Positions 53,348 to 61,195 of a stretch of DNA of 64,000 nt are shown here, one piece after another (the stretch's first letter is position 1; the number at the start of each line of letters is the position of its first letter). The notes under the pieces are model-generated. The model ran no database searches, had not been told where the DNA came from, and saw only the letters and a list, made by a program, of their open reading frames with translations. Origin of the DNA: XN24 sp035514535. Lineage in GTDB: Bacteria > Pseudomonadota > Gammaproteobacteria > Steroidobacterales > XN24. Position numbers and translations under genes: made by a program. The stretch spans positions 62,001-126,000 of the forward strand of contig DATKAZ010000067.1 in the NCBI GenBank assembly GCA_035514535.1, given 5' to 3'.

Positions 53348-54868
53348 ATGCAGGAGATACTGGCAGGCCTCGGGCTCGGTGACGAAAATTCCGGCGCATG
53401 GGCCGGCGGACGCGAGCTTGGCGGTGACGGGCCGCCGCTCGAGTCCGTGAACCCCGCCTCCGGCCAGCACATCGCGACGGTCCGCACCGCGTCCGAGGAC
53501 GAGTACGAGACGATCATCCGCATCGCACGCGAAGCCTTTTTCCAGTGGCGTTCAATGCCCGCGCCGCACCGCGGCGAGGCCGTGCGCCTGTGCGCGGACG
53601 CGCTGCGTCGTCACAAGGATGCGCTCGGCAGCCTGGTCAGCCTCGAGATGGGCAAAATCAAGGCCGAGGGCGATGGCGAAGTCCAGGAAATGATCGATAT
53701 CGCCGATTTTGCCGTCGGCCAGTCGCGCATGCTCTACGGGCGCACCATGCATTCCGAGCGCCCCGGGCACCGGATGTACGAGCAATGGCATCCGCTCGGC
53801 GTCGTGGGGATCATCAGCGCCTTCAATTTTCCTGTGGCCGTCTGGAGCTGGAATGCCTTCATTGCCGCGATTTGCGGCAATGTCTGCATTTGGAAACCGT
53901 CGCCGAAGACGCCACTGTGCGCCATCGCCGTGCAGAGGATCTGCAATGAGGCCCTCGAGGGCCAGGGATTCCCGCCGATCTTTCACTTGTTCATCGAGGC
54001 CGACGTCGCCTTGGCCGAGGCCTTCGTGGACGACGAGCGGGTCGACCTCGTGTCGTTCACCGGCTCGACGGCCGTCGGGCGCAAGGTCGGGGAGCGCGTC
54101 GCGGTACGGCTTGGCAGGTCACTGCTCGAGCTCGGCGGCAACAACGCGATCATCGTCGATGAAAAGGCCAACCTGGACCTCGCCGTGCCGGCGATCGTGT
54201 TCGGCGCGGTCGGTACGGCGGGCCAGCGCTGCACGACTACGCGCCGCGTACTGGTCCACGAGAAGCTGTTCGATGAATTGGCGCACCGCCTGATGTACGC
54301 CTACCGGCAGGTCAAGGTCGGCGACCCGCTCGATCCACAGACACTGATGGGGCCGCTGATCGATGGAGACGCGGTGCTGCGCTACGAGGCCGCCATCGAG
54401 AAGCTCATTGCCCGCGGCGGGAGAGTGCTCACGGGCGGGCACGTCATCGACCGGCCGGGCAACTTCGTCCAGCCGACCATCGTCAAGGCCAGCAACGAGT
54501 GGGATCTAGTACAGGAAGAAACCTTCGCGCCGATCCTGTACCTGATTCCCTACCACTACTTCGAAGAAGCGATCGCGCTGCATAACGGTGTGCGCCAGGG
54601 ATTGTCGTCGGCAATCTTCACCGACGACCTGCAGGCGGCGGAGCGCTTCCTGTCGGCCACTGGCAGCGACTGCGGCATCGCCAACGTCAACATCGGCACC
54701 TCCGGCGCGGAGATCGGCGGCGCGTTCGGCGGCGAGAAAGACACCGGTGGCGGCCGGGAGGCCGGCTCCGACTCCTGGAAGGCCTACATGCGGCGCCAGA
54801 CCAATACCATCAATTTCGGCCACGAACTTCCGCTGGCGCAGGGGATCAAGTTCGACCTGGAGGGCTGA
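53348..54868 (+). CDS. amaB: aminoadipate-semialdehyde dehydrogenase (antiquitin/ALDH7 type)
   Basis: This 506-residue aldehyde dehydrogenase has LLELGGNNAIIV (general-base Glu), FGAVGTAGQRCTTTRRVLVH (nucleophile Cys) and FTGSTAVGRKVGERV (NAD binding). The SAFNFPVAVWSWNAF and IWKPSPKTPL segments and the GGEKDTGGGREAGSDSWKAY end are typical of ALDH7. It would oxidise alpha-aminoadipate semialdehyde to aminoadipate. It begins 2 bases after the saccharopine dehydrogenase stop, so the two are coupled. Confidence 0.92.
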   Translation: MQEILAGLGLGDENSGAWAGGRELGGDGPPLESVNPASGQHIATVRTASEDEYETIIRIAREAFFQWRSMPAPHRGEAVRLCADALRRHKDALGSLVSLEMGKIKAEGDGEVQEMIDIADFAVGQSRMLYGRTMHSERPGHRMYEQWHPLGVVGIISAFNFPVAVWSWNAFIAAICGNVCIWKPSPKTPLCAIAVQRICNEALEGQGFPPIFHLFIEADVALAEAFVDDERVDLVSFTGSTAVGRKVGERVAVRLGRSLLELGGNNAIIVDEKANLDLAVPAIVFGAVGTAGQRCTTTRRVLVHEKLFDELAHRLMYAYRQVKVGDPLDPQTLMGPLIDGDAVLRYEAAIEKLIARGGRVLTGGHVIDRPGNFVQPTIVKASNEWDLVQEETFAPILYLIPYHYFEEAIALHNGVRQGLSSAIFTDDLQAAERFLSATGSDCGIANVNIGTSGAEIGGAFGGEKDTGGGREAGSDSWKAYMRRQTNTINFGHELPLAQGIKFDLEG

Positions 54869-54898
54869 TCGGCCGCAGGCCGTTGGGCGTCGAATTCC

Positions 54899-56491
54899 CT
54901 AGCGCCGCTTGTCGACCTCCGCGGACAGCACGCCCGCCAGTTGCGGGCTGACCTCGCCTGTGACCTTGAGTCCCTGGTCTGCCTGGAACTCGGAGATCGC
55001 GATGATCGTATCGGTCGTCACGTCCCCATCGGCGTTGCCCGGGTCGTAACCCAGCGCCTGCAGGTGCTTCTGCACCATTTGCGCCATGTCGTCCGAATGC
55101 AGTTCTGCTCGCGAAGGCATCGCGTCGCCTGACGAGCCGCCACCTGGCGCCGCGCCGCGCGACGACCCGCCGCCTGGCGCCGCGCCTGCTGAACTCGCCG
55201 CCGGCGCGCCCGGCATCATGCCGCCCATGCCGAGCTGTTCCATCATCTGGCGCTGCTCGGGCGTCATTTGCTCCATCGCCTCGGACGCCTGCCTCATGGC
55301 CTCCTGGAATTCGGGCGAGTTTGGCCCGGCCCCGGCCCCGGCCCCTTGCGCCGCCGCCATCGCCTCGTCCAGGTCGGTTATCTCGACCCCCTCGGGAATC
55401 CTCGCCGGCCCGCAGACGCCCGCTGCCTTGCCAGGCAAAACCATGATGCGGTCAATGCTGGCCGTCGAGGTCGCATCGGCCCCGGCGACACCCGATGAAA
55501 GCACGCTCATCGCGCCCATGCTCATTGAGCTCTTGTGGGTAGTCTGGACAGGGATGCCGCGGCTGGCGATCCCCGCCATCTGGAGCAACGCGCCCGCCAT
55601 GAGTGAGTTCGTGCCCGCAGACGGCGAGACATAGTTCCTGAAATTGTCGTAGAAGAGGCTGAAGACATCGGCGCCCGGCGCATCGGGAACGATCCACGCC
55701 TGTCCCTCGCTCTTGATGGTTCCCAGGTTCGCCATGAAATCGAACCCCGCGACCGTCCCGATCTTGGCCGTGTAGCTGTACTCGTAAGAGTGCGACGTGA
55801 ATTCGCGGGCATTGAATCCGCGGCCGTCTTCCGAGACGTTCAAAGTCTTGCGTTCTGTTGCCTGGGAGCCCGAAATGGAGAATTGCGTCAGCTCGCCCAT
55901 CGGAACAATCGCGCCTTGCGACGCGTCTTCCATCGGCTGCAGCGCGTCCTCCAACTGCTGCAGCCTGGTTTCGAGCGGCACACGCACGCCCTCGCCGGTA
56001 CTGAAATCGATCGCCACCATCTCTGGTTCCGACGTTAAGGGCGGAACGGTCCAGCGCAAATATTGCGTGCCGTTGCCCATAATCATGGCGCAGCTCGTAT
56101 AGATGAGCCACGTATTCCTGGAAATTTCGTCCCCGTGCGGGCAACCTGGAATATCAAAATCACCCGTGGGTTGGCCAACACCCAATGCGTTTAACGCATC
56201 CGAGACGGGCCCGGCTACGTTCCAGAACACAAACTGCTGCACCTTTTGACAGGCCCTCTCGGCAGTCATGCGCTCGTTGATGAGCCCCCCCTCGAATTGC
56301 GAAAACGCGCTGACCATCTCCGGCCCCTCCGTCGTCGTTCCCCACAGCAGCACGACATCGTCCGGGGCTGCATGGACGGCCAACGGCACAGTGCTGAGGG
56401 GGACCAGTAGCGCGGCGATGACGCTCCGGCGCAACGACGATGACGGGACGCTCCCGAGACGTCCACCAAAAAGGCGCTTGTGATCCTTCAT
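54899..56491 (-). CDS. secreted hypothetical protein with C-terminal peptidoglycan-binding-like module
   Basis: This 530-residue protein has a signal peptide (VIAALLVPLSTVPLAVHA), a long domain without a recognised family, and a central helical MASEAMEQMTPEQRQMMEQL stretch. Two PGGGSSRGA-type repeats follow, then a C-terminal module QKHLQALGYDPGNADGDVTT and AISEFQADQGLKVTGEVSPQ that resembles peptidoglycan-binding domain 1. The same module starts the next protein (56593-57177). GGGGAG precedes the ATG. Probably periplasmic or surface located; function unknown. Confidence 0.68.
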   Translation of the reverse strand: MKDHKRLFGGRLGSVPSSSLRRSVIAALLVPLSTVPLAVHAAPDDVVLLWGTTTEGPEMVSAFSQFEGGLINERMTAERACQKVQQFVFWNVAGPVSDALNALGVGQPTGDFDIPGCPHGDEISRNTWLIYTSCAMIMGNGTQYLRWTVPPLTSEPEMVAIDFSTGEGVRVPLETRLQQLEDALQPMEDASQGAIVPMGELTQFSISGSQATERKTLNVSEDGRGFNAREFTSHSYEYSYTAKIGTVAGFDFMANLGTIKSEGQAWIVPDAPGADVFSLFYDNFRNYVSPSAGTNSLMAGALLQMAGIASRGIPVQTTHKSSMSMGAMSVLSSGVAGADATSTASIDRIMVLPGKAAGVCGPARIPEGVEITDLDEAMAAAQGAGAGAGPNSPEFQEAMRQASEAMEQMTPEQRQMMEQLGMGGMMPGAPAASSAGAAPGGGSSRGAAPGGGSSGDAMPSRAELHSDDMAQMVQKHLQALGYDPGNADGDVTTDTIIAISEFQADQGLKVTGEVSPQLAGVLSAEVDKRR

Positions 56492-56592
56492 GAGGCACTC
56501 CCCTGTCTTGTCGCGAAGATTAACGGCCGCGTCTGGAGGCTTGACGCCTTGTTACCCAAGTAGCAGTCACGCCGCCAGCCGGATCAGCGCCG

Positions 56593-57177
56593 CTACGGCG
56601 GGTTGCGGCACTCTTCCATCTCCGCATCGCTCAGGCCCAAGTCCCGCGCCGCCGACGAAAGGTCGTCGGCGGTGGCGTTGATGTCGTAAACATCACGGGT
56701 CGTTTCCGAGATTTGGCGGGCCGTATCGACGCCCGCGAATCGACCTGCGGTCCGGGTTGCGGCTCGCAGCAGACTGCCGAAGCCCCGCTTCTTTTTTTGC
56801 GCTTCTTGTGACGCTGCCATCTTTTCTTGCAGGCACGCCTGCTGCCTTGCACGCAAATCCGCTTGCTGGGCCGCAGGGGATACAGCATTAGTTGCTGCCG
56901 CCTGTCCACCGGGGGCCTGGTGTTGTTTCTTGGCAGCGGCGCGAAGTGCGCCTACCAGCTGCGGGGACACCTCACCGGTGACCTCCATATCATGCTCGGC
57001 CTGGAACTTGGAAATGGCCATCACGGTCTGGGGCGTGACCTCGCCATCGCTGTTACCCGGGTCGTAGCCCAGCGCAACGAGTTCCTGCTGCGCCATCTTC
57101 GCGAGTTCGTCGGCCGCAACGAATTCCGGCGCGCTCAACGCCAACAAGCAGCCAAGCACCGTAAGCCAATACCGCAT
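56593..57177 (-). CDS. secreted small protein with N-terminal peptidoglycan-binding-like module
   Basis: This 194-residue protein has a signal peptide (MRYWLTVLGCLLALSAPEFVAA), then QQELVALGYDPGNSDGEVTP and AISKFQAEHDMEVTGEVSPQ, paralogous to the C-terminus of the preceding larger protein. A charged helical linker with KMAASQEAQKKKRGFGSLL and a helical C-terminus follow. The start is fixed by GGGAGGAGAT before ATG 57177. The pair may act together at the cell wall; no function is known. Confidence 0.68.
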   Translation of the reverse strand: MRYWLTVLGCLLALSAPEFVAADELAKMAQQELVALGYDPGNSDGEVTPQTVMAISKFQAEHDMEVTGEVSPQLVGALRAAAKKQHQAPGGQAAATNAVSPAAQQADLRARQQACLQEKMAASQEAQKKKRGFGSLLRAATRTAGRFAGVDTARQISETTRDVYDINATADDLSSAARDLGLSDAEMEECRNPP

Positions 57178-57412
57178 ATCTCCTCCCCCATCCAGCAAGA
57201 TGAAGTTGTTCTTCGACTCACGCCTGTTCACATCCATGGCGGATTCGCGGCGAGCTTTTTGCTGCGCCTCCGATTCGAGCCGCTGATCATGGAATTCGAC
57301 GTTATTACAAAGATACTTTGACCCTAGCGCAACCTATTGACCGAGGCAAGCTGCAGTCGCAATACAAATCGAGCGACCACTCTGCGGGACTCGACCTCCA
57401 GTCGCGCGCGGC

Positions 57413-57907
57413 TCACGTGGTCGGCTCGATTCGCTCAAACCGGTTCAGGCCGCGGTTCTTGCGCACGCCCTCGGAGGGGAAGACCTGCCCGCTCATCGCG
57501 ATCCAGACGCCCGGCGGGCAGGTCTGGGCGGCGGCCACCGCCATGCCGATGTTGAACACGGCATCAGACGCCTGGAACCGGGCCGGGCTCAACGCGCCGG
57601 TCAGCACGATGGTCTTTCCCGCGATGCCGGCCAGTGCGCGCGCCGTGTCCACCATCGTGTCGGTGCCATGCGTGACGACCACTCGGGATTCCGCACGGGC
57701 CGCCACGGCCGCCCGGATCGCCTCACGATCCGCACCATCCATTTCCAGGCTGTCCTTGCGCATCAGGGGTATGACCTCGAATTCGAAGGTTACCCCGCCC
57801 TCCCTGAGAATCTTGCCGACTACGGTGTCGCCCACTTCGAAGCGGCTCATGGCGTCAAAATAGACTTTGTCGATGGTCCCGCCCGTGGTCAGGAATACGA
57901 TCCGCAT
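57413..57907 (-). CDS. half-length asparaginase-like protein
   Basis: This 164-residue protein has the asparaginase N-terminal domain: MRIVFLTTGGTIDKVYFDA with the nucleophile Thr loop, and VVTHGTDTMVDTARALA with the second catalytic Thr-Asp motif. Full L-asparaginases are about 330 residues and place part of the active site in the C-terminal domain, which is absent; the gene ends cleanly. This single-domain form recurs in proteobacteria, so it is probably a real family. Amidase activity on asparagine is uncertain. Confidence 0.82.
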   Translation of the reverse strand: MRIVFLTTGGTIDKVYFDAMSRFEVGDTVVGKILREGGVTFEFEVIPLMRKDSLEMDGADREAIRAAVAARAESRVVVTHGTDTMVDTARALAGIAGKTIVLTGALSPARFQASDAVFNIGMAVAAAQTCPPGVWIAMSGQVFPSEGVRKNRGLNRFERIEPTT

Positions 57908-58007
57908 CGCTATCCTCTTGATTCGCAAACAAGGTGGGCCGCGCTCGATCCGCGCGTCGCGGGGGCGCAGACTGGCGTCGCCACGATCGTGAAGATACCA
58001 TGAGCTC

Positions 58008-59408
58008 ATGGCAACCTTGCGGCCGTTGCTCCTCTTCGCGGCATGCCTGTTCGCCCTGGCGGCGATCGGCCAGGCCCAGGGGCCGGGCGGCGACGACGAC
58101 CCTGCCGGCGAGCGATCGGGCCGCGCGTTGCTGCTCGAGATCAACGGCGCCATCGGCCCGGCGACAAGCAATTACATCGTGCGCGGCATCGAGAGGGCCG
58201 CCGATGAGCGTGCGGAGCTCGTGATCATCCAGATGGACACGCCCGGCGGCCTCGACAGCGCCATGCGGGAGATCATCAAGGCGATACTCAATTCGCCCGT
58301 CCCCGTGGTGACCTGGGTTGCGCCGAGCGGGTCGCGGGCGGCGAGCGCGGGCACCTACATCCTCTACGCGAGCCATGTCGCAGCCATGGCCCCCGCCACC
58401 AACCTCGGCGCGGCCACGCCTGTCCCGGTCGGTGGCGGGCAACCCGCCTCCCCGGCCGAAGATGGCGCGGGCGGAAAACAGGCGGATGACGACGACGAAC
58501 CGGCACCACAGCGCGGCGGTCCCGAGGCCAAGGCCATCGAGGACGCCGTGGCCTACATCCGCGGGCTCGCGGAACGACGCGGCCGCAACGCGGACTGGGC
58601 GGAGCGCGCGGTGCGCGAATCGGCCAGCCTCACCGCGGAGCGGGCGGTCGAGACCCAGGTGGCCGACCTGATCGCGTCCGACATGGGGCAGCTGCTGCGC
58701 GAGATCGACGGGCGCAGCGTATCCACTGAGGCCGGCGACGTCGTCATCCGCTCGGAGGAATTGACTGTCGACCGTGTCGCGCCGGACTGGCGGACGGAGC
58801 TGCTGGCCGTCATCACCAGTCCGACCGTAGCCTACATGCTGCTGCTGGCGGGCATTTACGGCCTGATGTTCGAAGGCTATAACCCGGGCGCGATTCTGCC
58901 CGGCGTGGTCGGAGCGATCTGCCTGTTGCTGGCCTTGTATGCTTTCCAGGTGCTGCCCGTGAACTACGCGGGTCTCGCCCTGATCGTCCTCGGCATCCTG
59001 CTGATGATCGGCGAAGTGTTCATGCCCAGCTTCGGCGTGCTCGGCATCGGCGGGATCGTCGCCTTCGTCGTCGGCTCCATCATCCTCATGGACACCGATG
59101 TGCCCGGCTTCGGCATTCCGACCTTGCTGATCGGATCGATTGCGGCCGTCGGCGGCACCGCGGTCATGGCCATCGTCTGGGTAGCATTGCGGGCCCGGCG
59201 CCAGCCGGTCGTCAGCGGCCGCGAGGACATGATCGGCGCGATGGCCAGCGCCGTGACCGACTTCCACGGCCGCGGCCAGGTCAGGACGCACGGCGAATTG
59301 TGGAATGCGGAATCGGGCGTGCCGGTGGGCGCAGGACAGACACTGCGGGTCACCGGCATGAAGGGACTGGTCCTGACCGTCGAGCCGTACGAACCCAGGG
59401 AGAACTGA
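58008..59408 (+). CDS. NfeD1b-type membrane serine protease (ClpP-class)
   Basis: This 466-residue protein has a signal peptide, a ClpP/SppA-like protease domain with IQMDTPGGLDSAMREII and the nucleophile in APSGSRAASAGTYI (serine of SAG), and a lysine in GPEAKAIEDAVAYIRGLA as the likely general base. About four membrane helices (SPTVAYMLLLAGIYGLMFEG onward) and a C-terminal OB-fold NfeD domain follow. NfeD proteases cleave slipin-type stomatin homologs; the slipin gene is next, 1 base after the stop. Confidence 0.9.
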   Translation: MATLRPLLLFAACLFALAAIGQAQGPGGDDDPAGERSGRALLLEINGAIGPATSNYIVRGIERAADERAELVIIQMDTPGGLDSAMREIIKAILNSPVPVVTWVAPSGSRAASAGTYILYASHVAAMAPATNLGAATPVPVGGGQPASPAEDGAGGKQADDDDEPAPQRGGPEAKAIEDAVAYIRGLAERRGRNADWAERAVRESASLTAERAVETQVADLIASDMGQLLREIDGRSVSTEAGDVVIRSEELTVDRVAPDWRTELLAVITSPTVAYMLLLAGIYGLMFEGYNPGAILPGVVGAICLLLALYAFQVLPVNYAGLALIVLGILLMIGEVFMPSFGVLGIGGIVAFVVGSIILMDTDVPGFGIPTLLIGSIAAVGGTAVMAIVWVALRARRQPVVSGREDMIGAMASAVTDFHGRGQVRTHGELWNAESGVPVGAGQTLRVTGMKGLVLTVEPYEPREN

Positions 59409-59409
59409 C

Positions 59410-60201
59410 ATGTTTGGCTATTTCGGAACACTGCTGCTGGCCGGGATTGTGCTCGTGCTGCTCAGTGCGATCAAGATCCTCAAGGAATACGAGCGCGGCG
59501 TGATTTTCCAGCTCGGGCGCTTTTACAAGGTCAAGGGCCCCGGCCTCATCCTGGTGATCCCCGTCATCCAGCAGATGGTGAAGACCGACCTGCGCATCGT
59601 CGTCATGGACGTGCCTTCGCAGGACGTCATTTCGCAGGACAACGTCTCGGTCAAGGTCAACGCGGTCGTCTACTTCCGCATCGTGGATCCGGAGCGGGCC
59701 ATCATCCAGGTGGAGAACGTCTACGAGGCAACCAGCCAGCTGGCGCAGACGACCCTGCGGTCGGTGCTGGGCAAGCATGAATTGGACGAGATGCTGTCGG
59801 AGCGCGACAAGCTCAACACCGATATCCAGAAGATCCTCGACGAGCACACCGACAACTGGGGCATCAAGGTCACGAATGTCGAGATCAAGCATGTCGACAT
59901 CGACGAGAGCATGATCCGCGCGATCGCGCAGCAGGCCGAGGCAGAGCGCTCGAGGCGCGCCAAGGTCATCCATGCCGAGGGTGAAATGCAGGCCTCGGCG
60001 CGGCTCGTCGAGGCGGCCGAGCAGCTGGCGAAACAGCCTCAGGCCATGCAGCTGCGCTACCTGCAGACACTCGGTCACATCGCGAACGAGAAGACCAACA
60101 CGATCGTCTTCCCGCTGCCGCTCGACCTGATCGCGCCCCTGCTCGGGCGCGCGGGTACCGCCCGGCCACCCGCCGGAACGGGTGACAAGGACGGGGACTG
60201 A
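59410..60201 (+). CDS. slipin/stomatin-like SPFH protein
   Basis: This 263-residue protein has an N-terminal membrane hairpin (LLAGIVLVLLSAIKILKEYE), the SPFH/PHB core (RGVIFQLGRFYKVKGPGLIL, DVPSQDVISQDNVSVKVNAV, VENVYEATSQLAQTTLRSVL) and a coiled-coil C-terminus (AEAERSRRAKVIHAEGEMQA). It forms membrane-associated rings and is a substrate or partner of NfeD proteases. The start ATG follows the nfeD stop by one base. Confidence 0.93.
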   Translation: MFGYFGTLLLAGIVLVLLSAIKILKEYERGVIFQLGRFYKVKGPGLILVIPVIQQMVKTDLRIVVMDVPSQDVISQDNVSVKVNAVVYFRIVDPERAIIQVENVYEATSQLAQTTLRSVLGKHELDEMLSERDKLNTDIQKILDEHTDNWGIKVTNVEIKHVDIDESMIRAIAQQAEAERSRRAKVIHAEGEMQASARLVEAAEQLAKQPQAMQLRYLQTLGHIANEKTNTIVFPLPLDLIAPLLGRAGTARPPAGTGDKDGD

Positions 60202-60207
60202 CGGAAT

Positions 60208-61140
60208 TCAGCCGCCGCCGAGCCAGGCTGCGGAAAATGCTCCCGGGCCGACCCTGACGCCCATCGTGGCGCTCATGACGGAAAAATGCATGTCGATGCG
60301 CGCCGCCGCGGCCCGGCCCTCCAGTTCCTGGTAGGCGGGCATCTCGCGGACGACTCGCGGGTCGCCGCCGAAGCTCAATACCAGCGTCGGTGTGGCGAGG
60401 CCCTGTTCGACAGCGTCGCCGGCACGCGCCAGGGCGGCGCTGCAGGCCGCGTGGAAACCCCGCCGCCGCGCGAGGACGCGCCGTCGCCCCCCGACGAGCT
60501 CGAGTACCGGCAGCAGGTCAGAGATGCGCGACAATGCATAGTCCGTCCGGCCCAGGCCCTTCCCGTGGCCGTCCAGCCCACGACAGCGCAGGTACCACGG
60601 ATCGCCCGGCACGAGCAGGCAGGTGACCCGTGGTGCCTCGTCCCGCAAGGCGCGGCGAACCTTTTCGAAGCCGAGGCGGCCTTCGCTCAGCAGCTGCAAG
60701 GCGCGACAGACGACCACCGCCTCGCCGGCGCAGATCGTGCGGCTGTCGAGCACGCGCAGTGCGAAACTGCCTTCGCGCTCGCCCTCCTCGCGTCGCTCCC
60801 GGTAGTCCTGCAAAATCGCGTACGAGGCCTCGGTGGCCCGCTGAAACATATCGCTGTATTCCGCGCAGGCGCTGATGACCAGGACGCGTTCATAGTCGAG
60901 CACCAGTTCACGCAGGAATATTTCCCTGATCTCCGCGGCGCTGCAGGCGCCTGAGCGGGCATCCACTGCGCGATCCGCGATGTAGCGGCGGTAGAACGTC
61001 ACGGTTTGCTCGGGCGCACGCTCATCGAGCCAGCTCTTGCCCTCGAACTGCAGGATCGACGGCAGGATGCGTATGCCGTGCGTCTCGAGATGGACGTCGG
61101 GCAGGTCGCAGGCGGCGTCGACGACGAGGCCGATGCGCAT
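60208..61140 (-). CDS. DegV family fatty-acid-binding protein
   Basis: This 310-residue protein has IGLVVDAACDLPDVHLE at the N-terminus and the DegV-like lipid pocket region (LVISACAEYSDMFQRATEAS, RVLDSRTICAGEAVVVCRA). In other bacteria DegV proteins (FakB) hand fatty acids to a FakA kinase; no fakA is in the window. Sequence in the middle is more divergent than canonical FakB. ATG 61140 starts the conserved first strand. It converges on the slipin gene with a 6-base gap. Confidence 0.83.
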   Translation of the reverse strand: MRIGLVVDAACDLPDVHLETHGIRILPSILQFEGKSWLDERAPEQTVTFYRRYIADRAVDARSGACSAAEIREIFLRELVLDYERVLVISACAEYSDMFQRATEASYAILQDYRERREEGEREGSFALRVLDSRTICAGEAVVVCRALQLLSEGRLGFEKVRRALRDEAPRVTCLLVPGDPWYLRCRGLDGHGKGLGRTDYALSRISDLLPVLELVGGRRRVLARRRGFHAACSAALARAGDAVEQGLATPTLVLSFGGDPRVVREMPAYQELEGRAAAARIDMHFSVMSATMGVRVGPGAFSAAWLGGG

Positions 61141-61195
61141 CAGTGGCGGCCGTGAGAACTCATCGGCGGATTGTGGTTGGCAAGGCGCAAGCGCG

